Assembly: GCF_006440675.2 (NCBI RefSeq)
Contig: NZ_CP083951.1
Coordinates: forward strand, 5,985,501 to 6,049,500
Source: Mesorhizobium sp. B2-8-5
GTDB lineage: Bacteria; Pseudomonadota; Alphaproteobacteria; Rhizobiales; Rhizobiaceae
Direction of reading: 5' to 3'
Length of the DNA stretch: 64,000 nucleotides
In this document: one piece after another, positions 34,677 through 43,188 of the stretch
Position numbering within the stretch: position 1 is the stretch's first letter
How the letters are laid out: the number at the start of each line of letters is the position of its first letter
Notes under the pieces: generated by a model
The model's input: the letters and a program-made list of their open reading frames with translations, nothing else
Database searches by the model: none
Told to the model about the DNA's origin: nothing
Position numbers and translations under genes: made by a program

Positions 34677-35696
34677 TCAGGCGCGGCCCGCGGTCTTGAA
34701 GCGGTCGAGCGAGACGGCGAACAGCAGGACGAGACCAACGACCAGTCCCTGCCAGAACACGCCGACCGCATTGATGATCATGGCGTTCTCGATCAGGGCG
34801 ATGAAAAGCACGCCGAGAATGCCGCCCAGAACCGTGCCCTCGCCGCCCTTGAGGCTGGCGCCGCCGAGCACCGTCGCGGTAATGACCTTGAGCTCGATGC
34901 CGACGCCGGCATTGACGACCGCGCTGTTCAGCCGCGCCGCCCCAAGCACGCCGGCGATACCCGCCAGCGCACCCATGATCACGAAGCCGATGAGAATCAG
35001 CCTGTCGACGCGGATGCCCGACAATTGCGCCGCACGAGGATTACCGCCGACGAAATAGAACTGGCGGAAGAAGCGGGTGCGCGCGATCAGCCAGCCGCCG
35101 ATCAGGACAAGAACCAGCATTGCCCAGAACGGCGACTGGATGCGCAGGATCGGATCGGCGGCGCGGCCATACTCGGCGAAGCTGTCCGAGATCGGGGTGA
35201 CGCCCGTTCCGGCCGTCACATAGGTGAGGCTGCGGTAGATGGTCAGCGTGCCGAGCGTCGCGATCAGCGCGTTGATGCCGATGCGGGTGACGATCAGCCC
35301 GTTTATCAGCCCAGCCACAGCCCCGACCACGACACCGATGAGGAGAGCCGCCTCGGCGGGCCAGCCCCACCAGCCCGCGACAACGCCGGCCCATACGCCG
35401 GCCAGCGCCAGCGTCGAGCCGACCGAAAGATCGAACGTGCCCGCAATCATCAGGAGCATCATGCCGCAGACGAGGATGCCGACGGGCGCGAGGTTCAAAA
35501 GCACGGCCCGCATATTCGGTCCGGTCGGGAAATTGTGCGGATAGACGATGGTCATCGCCAGCGCCAGCAGCACGACCAGAACGAACAATGTCAGCTCGCG
35601 CGAATTGGCCAGCCGGCGCACGATGCGCAGCGGCAAGGCCTCGCGCTGCTCCACCGGCGCCTGCGCTTCGTTGCGGGAAATCTGTGCCAAGCTCAT
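34677..35696 (-). CDS. Sugar ABC transporter permease (CUT2/RbsC type)
   Basis: 339 residues with about eight to ten hydrophobic segments. RbsC hallmarks are GTFDLSVGSTLALAGVWAG, NGLIVTRIGINALIATLGTLTIYRSL, GGNPRAAQLSGIRVDRL and VTATVLGGASLKGGEGTVLGGILGVLF. It is the single permease of this importer and probably forms a homodimer. Start overlaps the ATPase gene stop by four bases. Confidence 0.93.
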   Translation of the reverse strand: MSLAQISRNEAQAPVEQREALPLRIVRRLANSRELTLFVLVVLLALAMTIVYPHNFPTGPNMRAVLLNLAPVGILVCGMMLLMIAGTFDLSVGSTLALAGVWAGVVAGWWGWPAEAALLIGVVVGAVAGLINGLIVTRIGINALIATLGTLTIYRSLTYVTAGTGVTPISDSFAEYGRAADPILRIQSPFWAMLVLVLIGGWLIARTRFFRQFYFVGGNPRAAQLSGIRVDRLILIGFVIMGALAGIAGVLGAARLNSAVVNAGVGIELKVITATVLGGASLKGGEGTVLGGILGVLFIALIENAMIINAVGVFWQGLVVGLVLLFAVSLDRFKTAGRA

Positions 35697-37219
35697 GCTC
35701 CAACCGCTTCCTTGCGTACGTCCGCCACGGACGATGTGAACCGGGTCGCCAGCCGCAGAACCTGCTCTTCGGTCGCGCCTTCGCCGGGGAGTTCTCCGAC
35801 TGTTCGGCCTTCGGCCATCACGACGATGCGGTCCGCGAGCGCGAGCACCTCGGGCAGATCCGAAGAGACGACCAATAGCGCCACGCCCCGCTCAGCGAGG
35901 CCGCGCAGGAGGCGATAGATTTCGGAGCGGGCGCCAACATCGACGCCGCGCGTCGGCTCGTCGACGATGAGCAGGCGGGGCTCCATGGCTAGCCATTTTG
36001 CCAGCAGCACCTTCTGCTGGTTGCCCCCGGAGAGCTCGCCGACGATCTTGTGCACGCTCGGCGTCGAGATGCGCAGCTCGCTGATGAAGTTGCCGGCCAG
36101 CGCCTCGGCCTTCCTGTTGGAGAAATTGGCGCCCGACGAGACCTTCGACAGGACCGTTGCGGCGATGTTGTTGACGAGATCCATTCCCAGGAAGAGGCCC
36201 GAGGTCTTGCGATCTTCCGGCACCATGCCGATGCCGGCGTGCTTGGCGTCCCACGGTCCCTGCGGGTTGATCGGCGCGCCTGCGATGCGGATTTCGCCGG
36301 CCCTGCGGACCCTGGCACCGAAGATGGCCTCGCAGAATTCGCTCCGCCCTGAGCCGATCAATCCGGCCAGGCAGACGACCTCGCCCGCACGCACGGTGAT
36401 CGAAGCCGATCGCACAAGCGGCGGCGCGGAGATCTCATTGGCCTCAAGAACGATCGGCCCCACTTGTCGTGGCGAAGCCGAGCGCGCGAGATGGACCTCG
36501 CGCCCGACCATGAGCCGGATCAATTCGTCCGTCGTGGTCTCGGCGACCTTTCGGGTGCCCGCCAGCCGCCCATCCTTCAGCACAGTGACCGAATTGCAGA
36601 GCGAGAAGATTTCGGCGAGGCGGTGGGATACATAGATGACCGAAACGCCGTCCCTGGCCAGCTGACGCACGATCTCGAACAGCTTTTCGGTTTCGGTCAG
36701 GGTCAGGGCCGCCGTCGGCTCGTCAAGGATCAAAAGCTTCAACTCGCGCGACAGCGCCTTGGCGATCTCGACGATCTGCGCCTGGGCCGGCGACAAGAAC
36801 GCCACCTTCATGGCTGGATCGATGGCAACGCCGAGTTGGGCAATGAGAGCGTGCGCTCGTTCACGCATCAGTCTCACATCGACCTGGCCGAGCCATTTCG
36901 TCGGCTGCCGGCCGGCAAAGATGTTCTCCGCGACCGAGAGCTGCGGCACCAGCGAGCCTTCCTGATGGACGATGCCGATGCCGAGCTCGCCGGCCGCTTT
37001 CTCATCGAGTTCGCCGAGAGCGACGCCATCGAGGCGCACCTCGCCGCTGGTGCGGGCATAGACACCGGCGACGATCCTGCCGAGCGTCGACTTTCCGGCG
37101 CCATTCTCGCCCAGCAGAGCCCGGATTTCGCCGGGCTCAACCGTCATCGATACATCGTCGAGGGCCCTCACGCCCGGGAACGATTTCGAGAGCTGCGAGA
37201 CTTCGAGGCGCGCCGCCAT
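35693..37219 (-). CDS. Sugar ABC transporter ATP-binding protein (CUT2/RbsA type, duplicated)
   Basis: 508 residues with two ABC domains. The first has an intact Walker A GENGAGKST and Walker B LLILDEPTAALT. The second has the degenerate Walker A GLIGSGRSE usual for RbsA but an intact signature LSGGNQQKVLLAKW and RLLIVDEPTRGVD. The ATG at 37219 is preferred over a TTG twelve bases upstream. Drives import with the permease and binding protein encoded next. Confidence 0.93.
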   Translation of the reverse strand: MAARLEVSQLSKSFPGVRALDDVSMTVEPGEIRALLGENGAGKSTLGRIVAGVYARTSGEVRLDGVALGELDEKAAGELGIGIVHQEGSLVPQLSVAENIFAGRQPTKWLGQVDVRLMRERAHALIAQLGVAIDPAMKVAFLSPAQAQIVEIAKALSRELKLLILDEPTAALTLTETEKLFEIVRQLARDGVSVIYVSHRLAEIFSLCNSVTVLKDGRLAGTRKVAETTTDELIRLMVGREVHLARSASPRQVGPIVLEANEISAPPLVRSASITVRAGEVVCLAGLIGSGRSEFCEAIFGARVRRAGEIRIAGAPINPQGPWDAKHAGIGMVPEDRKTSGLFLGMDLVNNIAATVLSKVSSGANFSNRKAEALAGNFISELRISTPSVHKIVGELSGGNQQKVLLAKWLAMEPRLLIVDEPTRGVDVGARSEIYRLLRGLAERGVALLVVSSDLPEVLALADRIVVMAEGRTVGELPGEGATEEQVLRLATRFTSSVADVRKEAVGA

Positions 37220-37256
37220 CTCAAGCCTCAAACGCTGAACGACAAGGCCGGCATCG

Positions 37257-38192
37257 TTATGCCTTTGCCTGAAGATAGTGGGCTTGTTTGGCCTGGATCA
37301 TCCAGACCATCGTGTCGTTGACCGGCGTCGCCACGCCGATGCGCTTGCCGGCATCGACGATGGCGCCATTGATCACCTCGATCTCCGTCTGGCGCCTGGC
37401 CTCGACGTCCTGCAGCATCGACGCCTTGCCGCCAACCGCCTTCTCGAGCAATCCGGTGATGGCCGCCCAACGTTCGTCGTAATCGAGCGAAATGCCTTGC
37501 GCATTGGCAACGGCCACGACCTCCTTGAGGATCGCGGCCATCAGCGACTTGGTCCCGTCAAAAGCGACCAGTTCGTGCGACATGAAATGCAGCAGGCCGG
37601 CGACCGGCAGCGTGCAGGCGTTCAAGGCAAGTTTCTTCCAGACCTCGTCCAGGATGCGTTCCGATTTCGTGGTTTCGATCTGCGCGGCGCGGAAGGTTTC
37701 GATCACCTTGTCCAGACGCGGCGTCGTCTTGCCGCTCAGCTCGCCGATATAGGTCATCCCCACACCAGGATGCTTCACCCTGCCGGGACCAAGCAGCGTG
37801 CCGCCATGATAGGTCAGGCCGACAAGCACCTTGTCTTCGCCGACAATGCCGGCGATGCGCGGTGCGTTTCCCCAGCCATTTTGCAGGCTGAGCACCGCGG
37901 TATCGCCCGAGATCATCGGCGCCGCGGCGCGGACCGCGGCATCGGTGTGGTAGCATTTAACGAAATTGATGATGAGGTCGACGGGCCCGACCTTGGACGG
38001 CTCCGTGCTTGCGGGAACGCGGATGACCGGTTGGGTGCCGTCCTTCTCCTCGATCGTCAGGCCGTTGTCATTGATTGCCGCCACGGCAGGCTTCGACACA
38101 TCGATCAGCGTGACGTCATTGCCGGCGCGGGCGAGGTATCCGCCAAAAATGCCGCCCATCGCGCCGCCGCCGCCCAAAATGGCGATCCGCAT
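37257..38192 (-). CDS. Ketopantoate reductase-family oxidoreductase
   Basis: 311 residues. The N-terminal Rossmann motif is IAILGGGGAMGGIFGGYLARAGNDVTLID; the central VDLIINFVKCYHTDAAV carries the family's conserved Lys, and the helical C-terminal domain has KLALNACTLPVAGLL (K-x-x-x-N). Related to 2-dehydropantoate 2-reductase, but its position as first gene before the sugar importer suggests a sugar-acid substrate; an apionate or tetronate oxidation step is possible. Divergent from a GntR gene. Confidence 0.85.
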   Translation of the reverse strand: MRIAILGGGGAMGGIFGGYLARAGNDVTLIDVSKPAVAAINDNGLTIEEKDGTQPVIRVPASTEPSKVGPVDLIINFVKCYHTDAAVRAAAPMISGDTAVLSLQNGWGNAPRIAGIVGEDKVLVGLTYHGGTLLGPGRVKHPGVGMTYIGELSGKTTPRLDKVIETFRAAQIETTKSERILDEVWKKLALNACTLPVAGLLHFMSHELVAFDGTKSLMAAILKEVVAVANAQGISLDYDERWAAITGLLEKAVGGKASMLQDVEARRQTEIEVINGAIVDAGKRIGVATPVNDTMVWMIQAKQAHYLQAKA

Positions 38193-38377
38193 GTCTTCTC
38201 GCTCCCTGACCCGCCACGGGGTGTTTTTGGCAAGGCCGTGCCATCGCTTCCGATCGCTGTCGGAAACGCGCTTTCGGCGAACGAAGCCGTTCGCCGATCC
38301 GGCCTTGTTTTGGTTTATCTTGCCGTCATCCTTGCAAGCAGTTGCATGGTTGTCAAGTATGATGGTATGAAAGGTCT

Positions 38378-39091
38378 ATGGTCGACCCTCTCGTCATAGA
38401 ACGCAAGAAGCTCTTCGAGCACGTAGCCTCGCATCTCGAGGCGCAAATCCTGTCCGGCAAACTGAAGCCCGGCGATCAACTGCCGCCCGAGCGCGACCTG
38501 CAGATGCGCTTCGGCGTCGGCCGGCCGGCAATCCGCGAGGCTCTGATCTCGCTGCAGAAAGCCGGGCTCGTCGAACTCACCAACGGCGCGCGCGCCAAGG
38601 TACTGATGCCGACCGCCTCGCATATCTTCACCGGTATGGCCCCGGCGGTGCGCCAGATGCTCTCGACCGAGGAGGGGCATCGCTATTTCCAGGGCGCTCG
38701 CCTGTTCTTCGAAGTCGGGTTGGCGCGCGAGGCAGCCCGCCACGCGACGGCCACGGACCTTGAGGCGCTGGCGGCTGCGCTCGAAGCCAATCGCAAAGCA
38801 ATAGGCAACCGCGAGCGGTTTACCTCGACCGACATCGCCTTCCATTTCGAACTGGCGAAGATGGCGCGCAATCCAGTCTTCATCGCGCTGCACGACCAGA
38901 TTTCGGAATGGCTGAAGGAACAGCGCACCGTCACGCTTGCCGCCAAGGGGCAGGAAAAGACGGCTTTCGAGGCGCACAAGGCGATCTATGAAGGCATCGC
39001 CGCGCGCGACCCCGACCGCGCCGAGCAAGCCATGCGCACGCATCTGGAGCAGCTTGCCGTGACCTTCTGGCAGCAGCGCACGCACGACTGA
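38378..39091 (+). CDS. GntR-family (FadR/FCD) transcriptional regulator
   Basis: 237 residues. Winged helix-turn-helix in PPERDLQMRFGVGRPAIREALISLQKAGLVELTNGARAKV, and an FCD ligand domain with RLFFEVGLAREAARHA, FHFELAKMARNPVF and AFEAHKAIYEGIAARDP. It is transcribed divergently from the reductase/importer operon and together with otnK/otnC, so it probably controls both, with a sugar acid as effector. The 185-base divergent region has a TTGACA hexamer on the minus strand (38356-38351). Confidence 0.9.
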   Translation: MVDPLVIERKKLFEHVASHLEAQILSGKLKPGDQLPPERDLQMRFGVGRPAIREALISLQKAGLVELTNGARAKVLMPTASHIFTGMAPAVRQMLSTEEGHRYFQGARLFFEVGLAREAARHATATDLEALAAALEANRKAIGNRERFTSTDIAFHFELAKMARNPVFIALHDQISEWLKEQRTVTLAAKGQEKTAFEAHKAIYEGIAARDPDRAEQAMRTHLEQLAVTFWQQRTHD

Positions 39092-39096
39092 CGGCC

Positions 39097-40350
39097 ATGC
39101 GGATCGGCGTCATCGGTGATGACTTCACCGGCTCGGGCGATATCGCGAATACACTGGCCAAGGCCGGGGCACGGACGCTGCAGTATATCGGCACGCCCGC
39201 AAATCCGGCACAACCGGACATCGATGCGGCCGTCATCTCGCTGAAGACCCGCTCGATCGCTGTCGACGAGGCGGTCGCGCAATCCATCGCCGCTTGCCGT
39301 TGGCTCGTTGCAAATGGCGCCGAGCAGATCGTTTTCAAATACTGCTCGACATTCGATTCGACTCCGCAAGGCAATATCGGGCCGGTCGCTGCGGCGCTGC
39401 TCGATGAACTGGAGGCGCCGCTGGCACTCGTCTGCCCCGCCTTTCCGGCGAATGGGCGCACGGTCTATCAGGGCCATCTCTTCGTCTGGGACAAGCTGCT
39501 TAGTGAATCCGGCATGGAAAGCCATCCGCTGACGCCGATGACGGACGCCGATATCCGGCGCTGGCTGGCGCGCCAGACAAACCTGAAGGTTGGACATCTT
39601 CCGTTGCACGCCGTCCGATCACAGATGCTGGGCAAGGCGCTTACCGACGCCGAAGCCGCCGGCGAGCGGCTGGTTGTCGCCGACACGATCCTCAACGACG
39701 ACCTTGTCAAGCTCGGCCGCGCCGCCGCCGGTCACAAGCTGGTCACTGGTGGATCAGGCATCGCTCTCGCGCTACCGGGAAATTTCGGCATTCGCGCCAG
39801 CCGCGCCTCCAAGGGCTTCCAGGGCGCGCATGGTCCGGCGCTGGTTCTGTCCGGCAGTTGCTCGGCGGCGACACGACGCCAGGTTTCGCTCTACCGGGAA
39901 ACGCACCCTTCCATGGAACTGAGCGCCGAGGCTTTGAGCAACGACGGCGACGCGGTCGCAAAGCAGGCGTTTGCTTTCATCGAAAAGCACAAGGACGTTG
40001 CCCCGCTGGTCTTCTCTTCCGCGGATCCGGCGGTTGTGTCGGCGGCGCAGGCTCGATATGGCGGCTCGGAGCTTGCTGGCCGGTTCGAGTATTTTTTCGC
40101 CTCGCTGGCCACGCACGCGGCAGCAGCCGGCTTTCGCCGCATGATCGTGGCTGGCGGGGAGACGTCCGGCGCGGTTGCCTCAGCGCTGGGGCAAGGACCG
40201 ATGCGCATCGGCTCCGAGATCGACATCGGCGTGCCCGTGCTGGTTCTCGACGGGCCGCCGCGTCTCGCGCTGGCGTTGAAGTCGGGCAATTTCGGCGCCG
40301 ATGATTTCTTTCAACGCGCCCTGAACATGCTGAAAGGCAGCAGCCGATGA
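39097..40350 (+). CDS. otnK: 3-oxo-tetronate 4-kinase (OtnK, four-carbon acid sugar kinase family)
   Basis: 417 residues, DUF1537 family. N-terminal GVIGDDFTGSGDIANTLAKAG, VISLKTRSI and FKYCSTFDSTPQGNIGPV are diagnostic of the OtnK branch; the C-terminal domain has GGETSGAVASALG for nucleotide binding. It phosphorylates 3-oxo-tetronate (from L-threonate or D-erythronate oxidation) at C4. Overlap of its stop with the next gene, an OtnC, supports this specificity. Starts 5 bases after the regulator. Confidence 0.85.
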   Translation: MRIGVIGDDFTGSGDIANTLAKAGARTLQYIGTPANPAQPDIDAAVISLKTRSIAVDEAVAQSIAACRWLVANGAEQIVFKYCSTFDSTPQGNIGPVAAALLDELEAPLALVCPAFPANGRTVYQGHLFVWDKLLSESGMESHPLTPMTDADIRRWLARQTNLKVGHLPLHAVRSQMLGKALTDAEAAGERLVVADTILNDDLVKLGRAAAGHKLVTGGSGIALALPGNFGIRASRASKGFQGAHGPALVLSGSCSAATRRQVSLYRETHPSMELSAEALSNDGDAVAKQAFAFIEKHKDVAPLVFSSADPAVVSAAQARYGGSELAGRFEYFFASLATHAAAAGFRRMIVAGGETSGAVASALGQGPMRIGSEIDIGVPVLVLDGPPRLALALKSGNFGADDFFQRALNMLKGSSR

Positions 40351-40985
40351 CACTGGAAGAACAGCAGCTTCGCGACGAAATCTGCCGCTGGGGCCGGTCG
40401 CTCTTCAAGCGCGGCTATACCGCCGGTTCCTCAGGCAATCTGTCGGCGAGGCTCTCCGACGGTTTTCTTGTGACGCCGACCAATTCCTGCCTGGGATATC
40501 TTGAAGCTTCCAAGCTCACAAAACTCGATTGGAATGGCGTCGCCGTTTCGGGGGACGCGCCGACCAAGGAAATTCCGCTGCATATGGCATTCTATGAGTC
40601 GCGATCACAGGCCGCCGGCGTCGTGCACCTGCACTCGACCTATGCCACAGCGCTATCTTGCCTCGAGGACACCGATCCCGAGGATACGATCCCGCCCATA
40701 ACCCCCTATGTCGTGATGCGGGTGGGGCGTGTGCCTCTCATACCCTACACACATCCTGGATCGGCAGACACCGGTGCCTTGGTACGAGCACGCGCGCCCG
40801 GCCATGCCGCAGTTCTTTTGGCCAATCACGGCCCGGTTGTCTCGGGCCGCAGTTTTCGCGATGCGGTTTTCGCGGCCGAAGAGCTTGAGGAGACCGCAAA
40901 GCTGGTTCTGCTGACAAGAAACATGTCCGTGCGTCGCTTATCCGACGATCTGGTTGCCGAACTCAATCAACGCCGAAAATCGTGA
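40347..40985 (+). CDS. otnC: 3-oxo-tetronate 4-phosphate decarboxylase (OtnC, class II aldolase family)
   Basis: 212 residues. Class II aldolase/adducin fold: YTAGSSGNLSARLSDGFLVTPTNS, the metal-binding HLHSTYATALSCL and LANHGPVVSGRSF, and acidic residue in KEIPLHMAFY. It decarboxylates the OtnK product to dihydroxyacetone phosphate. Translationally coupled to otnK (ATGA overlap). Converges on the TetR gene about 115 bases downstream. Confidence 0.85.
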   Translation: MTLEEQQLRDEICRWGRSLFKRGYTAGSSGNLSARLSDGFLVTPTNSCLGYLEASKLTKLDWNGVAVSGDAPTKEIPLHMAFYESRSQAAGVVHLHSTYATALSCLEDTDPEDTIPPITPYVVMRVGRVPLIPYTHPGSADTGALVRARAPGHAAVLLANHGPVVSGRSFRDAVFAAEELEETAKLVLLTRNMSVRRLSDDLVAELNQRRKS

Positions 40986-41100
40986 ATGCCCGACTGCGCT
41001 TAGCCTTCGCACGCACTGGCCCGATCAGCCTCATGCCGCCTCTTTCATCGTCAAGCTGGAGGGCGGAACATCTCGACGCCGTCAGCGTCCACAGGCAGTG

Positions 41101-41811
41101 TCACGCGCGCACAAGCCGCATAATGGTATCGATATTAAACTCCAAGCGCTGATCTAGGGCGCCCTTGTCCATCAGGTCGCGCTCGAAAATAATCGAGCCC
41201 GTGAAGCGGTTCGTCAGATAATAGTATCCGATGGCGGCGATCGTAATATTCAGCTGCACGGGATCGATCCCCGCACGAAAATCCCCGCTGCTCACGCCCC
41301 TCTCGAGGATGCTTGACACCATGGCGACGAACTTGCGGCTGGCGGTCTTGATCAGCTCGGACTTCTTCACATGCTTTGCGCGGTGAAGGTTCTCGCTGTT
41401 GACCAAGGTGATAAACTCGGGATTCTTCAGATAATATTGCCATGTAAACCGCACGAGGCGTTCAAGGGCATCCCTGGGTTCGAGGTCGTCAAGATGAAGT
41501 TTCTGCTCGGCTGTGCGGATGTCCATATAGGCGTTTTCCACAACCGTCTGAAAGAGACCGTCCTTGCTGCCGAAATAATGATAGATCATGCGCTTGTTGG
41601 CATTGGCCTTCGCCGCAATGACATCGACGCGGGCGCCGCCGAGCCCGTTCTTGGCGAAATCGCTCTTTGCCGCTTCCAGGATGCGAAGCTTGGTCGCCTC
41701 GGCATCCCGAAGCCGCTTCTTCTTGGCGACATTGCCTGATTTGTCGGACGTTGCGTCCACTTTGGTCGCTCCCTTGATTCCAGTTCCAGCGTGTAGGCGA
41801 CGATCGATCAT
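41101..41811 (-). CDS. TetR-family regulator, probable repressor of the adjacent CoA-linked catabolic regulon
   Basis: 236 residues. Helix-turn-helix at residues about 38-85: RILEAAKSDFAKNGLGGARVDVIAAKANANKRMIYHYFGSKDGLF. The rest is an all-helical ligand domain (ERLVRFTWQYYLKNPEF; SSILERGVSSGDFRAGIDPVQLNI). It is divergent from the CUT2 importer operon. A 14-bp palindrome lies in the shared region and recurs in two other divergent promoter regions of the block, so I propose it as this protein's operator. The basic N-terminus (about 35 residues before the HTH) is longer than usual. Confidence 0.9.
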   Translation of the reverse strand: MIDRRLHAGTGIKGATKVDATSDKSGNVAKKKRLRDAEATKLRILEAAKSDFAKNGLGGARVDVIAAKANANKRMIYHYFGSKDGLFQTVVENAYMDIRTAEQKLHLDDLEPRDALERLVRFTWQYYLKNPEFITLVNSENLHRAKHVKKSELIKTASRKFVAMVSSILERGVSSGDFRAGIDPVQLNITIAAIGYYYLTNRFTGSIIFERDLMDKGALDQRLEFNIDTIMRLVRA

Positions 41812-41869
41812 ACGCTGAAAGTCATTTCAATTGTTCGAGAAGTCAACAGGCCGCGCATTGCGCCGGCGC

Positions 41870-41906
41870 TTGACTCGCGCCCGTTAAGGAAGTAACTAGA
41901 TGGTGC
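41870..41906 (+). promoter_or_regulatory. Promoter with overlapping TetR operator, site 1 (importer operon)
   Basis: -35 TTGACT (41870-41875), 17-bp spacer, -10 TAACTA (41893-41898). The -10 is the left half of the operator TAACTAGATGGTGC (41893-41906), whose right half is imperfect. It lies 94 bases before the binding-protein start and 81 before the TetR start. Confidence 0.65.
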
Positions 41907-42000
41907 ATTAAGCGACCAGGGGAGCGGTTTGGACGGCCAGACTCTCGACGTTGCTCAATAGGTGCCCGCGCCTGCGGGTGGTTGCCAAATGGGAGGTAGC

Positions 42001-43113
42001 ATGTCGACTTTCATCAAGGATTTCATCGAGCGCGAGACCATCAACCGGCGCAATTTCCTGCTCGCCACGGCTGCCGGCATGGGAGCCATGGCCGTGCCAT
42101 TCGGCTTGGGCGGCGGCGGCGCTCAGGCGGCTCTCACTGACCCGGCGATCGCCTGGTCCTACCGCGACCGCGCCTCGGCTTACTGGAACTCGATCGTGTC
42201 GGGTGGAGAGGCTTTCGTGGAATCGCTCGGCAAACCGAAGGATTCCCTCGTCTCGCTGATCAACGAGGGCTCCTCCGAAAAATCGCTGGCCGACATCAAG
42301 GCGTTTCTTGCCAAAACCAACGGCAAATGCGCAATCGCCTGCGACGCCAACGACAGCCCGAACGCACGTCCCGTGGTCGAGGCGGTGCGGGATGCCGGCG
42401 CCTACATTTCCACTATCTGGAACAAGACCGACGATCTGCATCCTTGGGACATCGGCGACAATTACGTCTCGCATATGACTTGGTCGGACGAGAAGCCGGC
42501 TGAGCAGACGGCGCGTATCCTGTTCGAGGCCATGGGAGGCAAGGGTGGCGTCGTGCATCTGGGCGGCATTGCCGCCAACAATCCGGCCATCGAACGCCTC
42601 AATGGCTTGAAGAACGCGTTGAAAGATTTTCCCAACATCGAGCTTCTCGATGCCCAGTCGGCCGATTGGGACACGACCAAGGGTACGGAGTTGATGGCGT
42701 CTTTCTTGACCCGTTTCGGCGACAAGATCACCGGCGTTCACTGCGCAAATGACAATATCGCGTATGGCGTGATCGAGGCCCTACGCGCCGAAGGCATCGA
42801 GGGTATGCCGATAGTGGCCTATGACGGAAATCCGGAGGCGGTGAAGCTCGTCATGGACGGCAAGCTCCTGGCAACCGTCTTCACCAATCCGCATTGGGGC
42901 GGCGGCATCACGGCGGCGCTCGCTTACTATGCAGCGACCGGCGCCTTCAAACCCTCCGAAGAGCCGAAGGAGCACCGCGAATTCTACGGCCCGACGATCC
43001 TGATCTCCAACAAGGATGCCGCGGACTTCAAGGCCAAATATCTCGATACCGTTCCGTCCTACAACTGGAAGGACTTCTGGGGTCCGGGCAACGGGCAGAT
43101 CAAGTACAAGTAA
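42001..43113 (+). CDS. Sugar ABC substrate-binding protein with Tat-type signal
   Basis: 370 residues. The N-terminus has ETINRRNFLLATAAGMGAMAVPFGLGGGGAQA, a twin-arginine signal (R-R-x-F-L-L) with an A-Q-A cleavage site. The mature part is a type I sugar-binding fold (NDSPNARPVVEAVRDAGAYIS; GVHCANDNIAYGVIEALRAEG; VAYDGNPEAVKLVMDG). Tat export would mean folding before secretion, perhaps with a cofactor or metal. GGGAGG precedes the ATG. First gene of the importer operon. Confidence 0.92.
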   Translation: MSTFIKDFIERETINRRNFLLATAAGMGAMAVPFGLGGGGAQAALTDPAIAWSYRDRASAYWNSIVSGGEAFVESLGKPKDSLVSLINEGSSEKSLADIKAFLAKTNGKCAIACDANDSPNARPVVEAVRDAGAYISTIWNKTDDLHPWDIGDNYVSHMTWSDEKPAEQTARILFEAMGGKGGVVHLGGIAANNPAIERLNGLKNALKDFPNIELLDAQSADWDTTKGTELMASFLTRFGDKITGVHCANDNIAYGVIEALRAEGIEGMPIVAYDGNPEAVKLVMDGKLLATVFTNPHWGGGITAALAYYAATGAFKPSEEPKEHREFYGPTILISNKDAADFKAKYLDTVPSYNWKDFWGPGNGQIKYK

Positions 43114-43127
43114 TACGAAGCTCGATC

Positions 43128-43152
43128 GGGCGGCCCTTTTTCAGGGCCGCCC
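43128..43152 (+). terminator. Stem-loop after the Tat-type binding-protein gene
   Basis: GGGCGGCCCT (43128-43137) and AGGGCCGCCC (43143-43152) form a perfect 10-bp stem with a TTTTC loop. With no T run after it and the permease gene close by, it probably attenuates transcription or stabilises upstream mRNA. Confidence 0.7.
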
Positions 43153-43188
43153 CCCTCCACAACGGCACGCCTGGACGGGAGGCCGAAG

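Noticed and set aside
38351..38356. TTGACA as the promoter of the reductase/importer operon
   Set aside because: The spacing gives no convincing -10, so it is mentioned only in the regulator entry.
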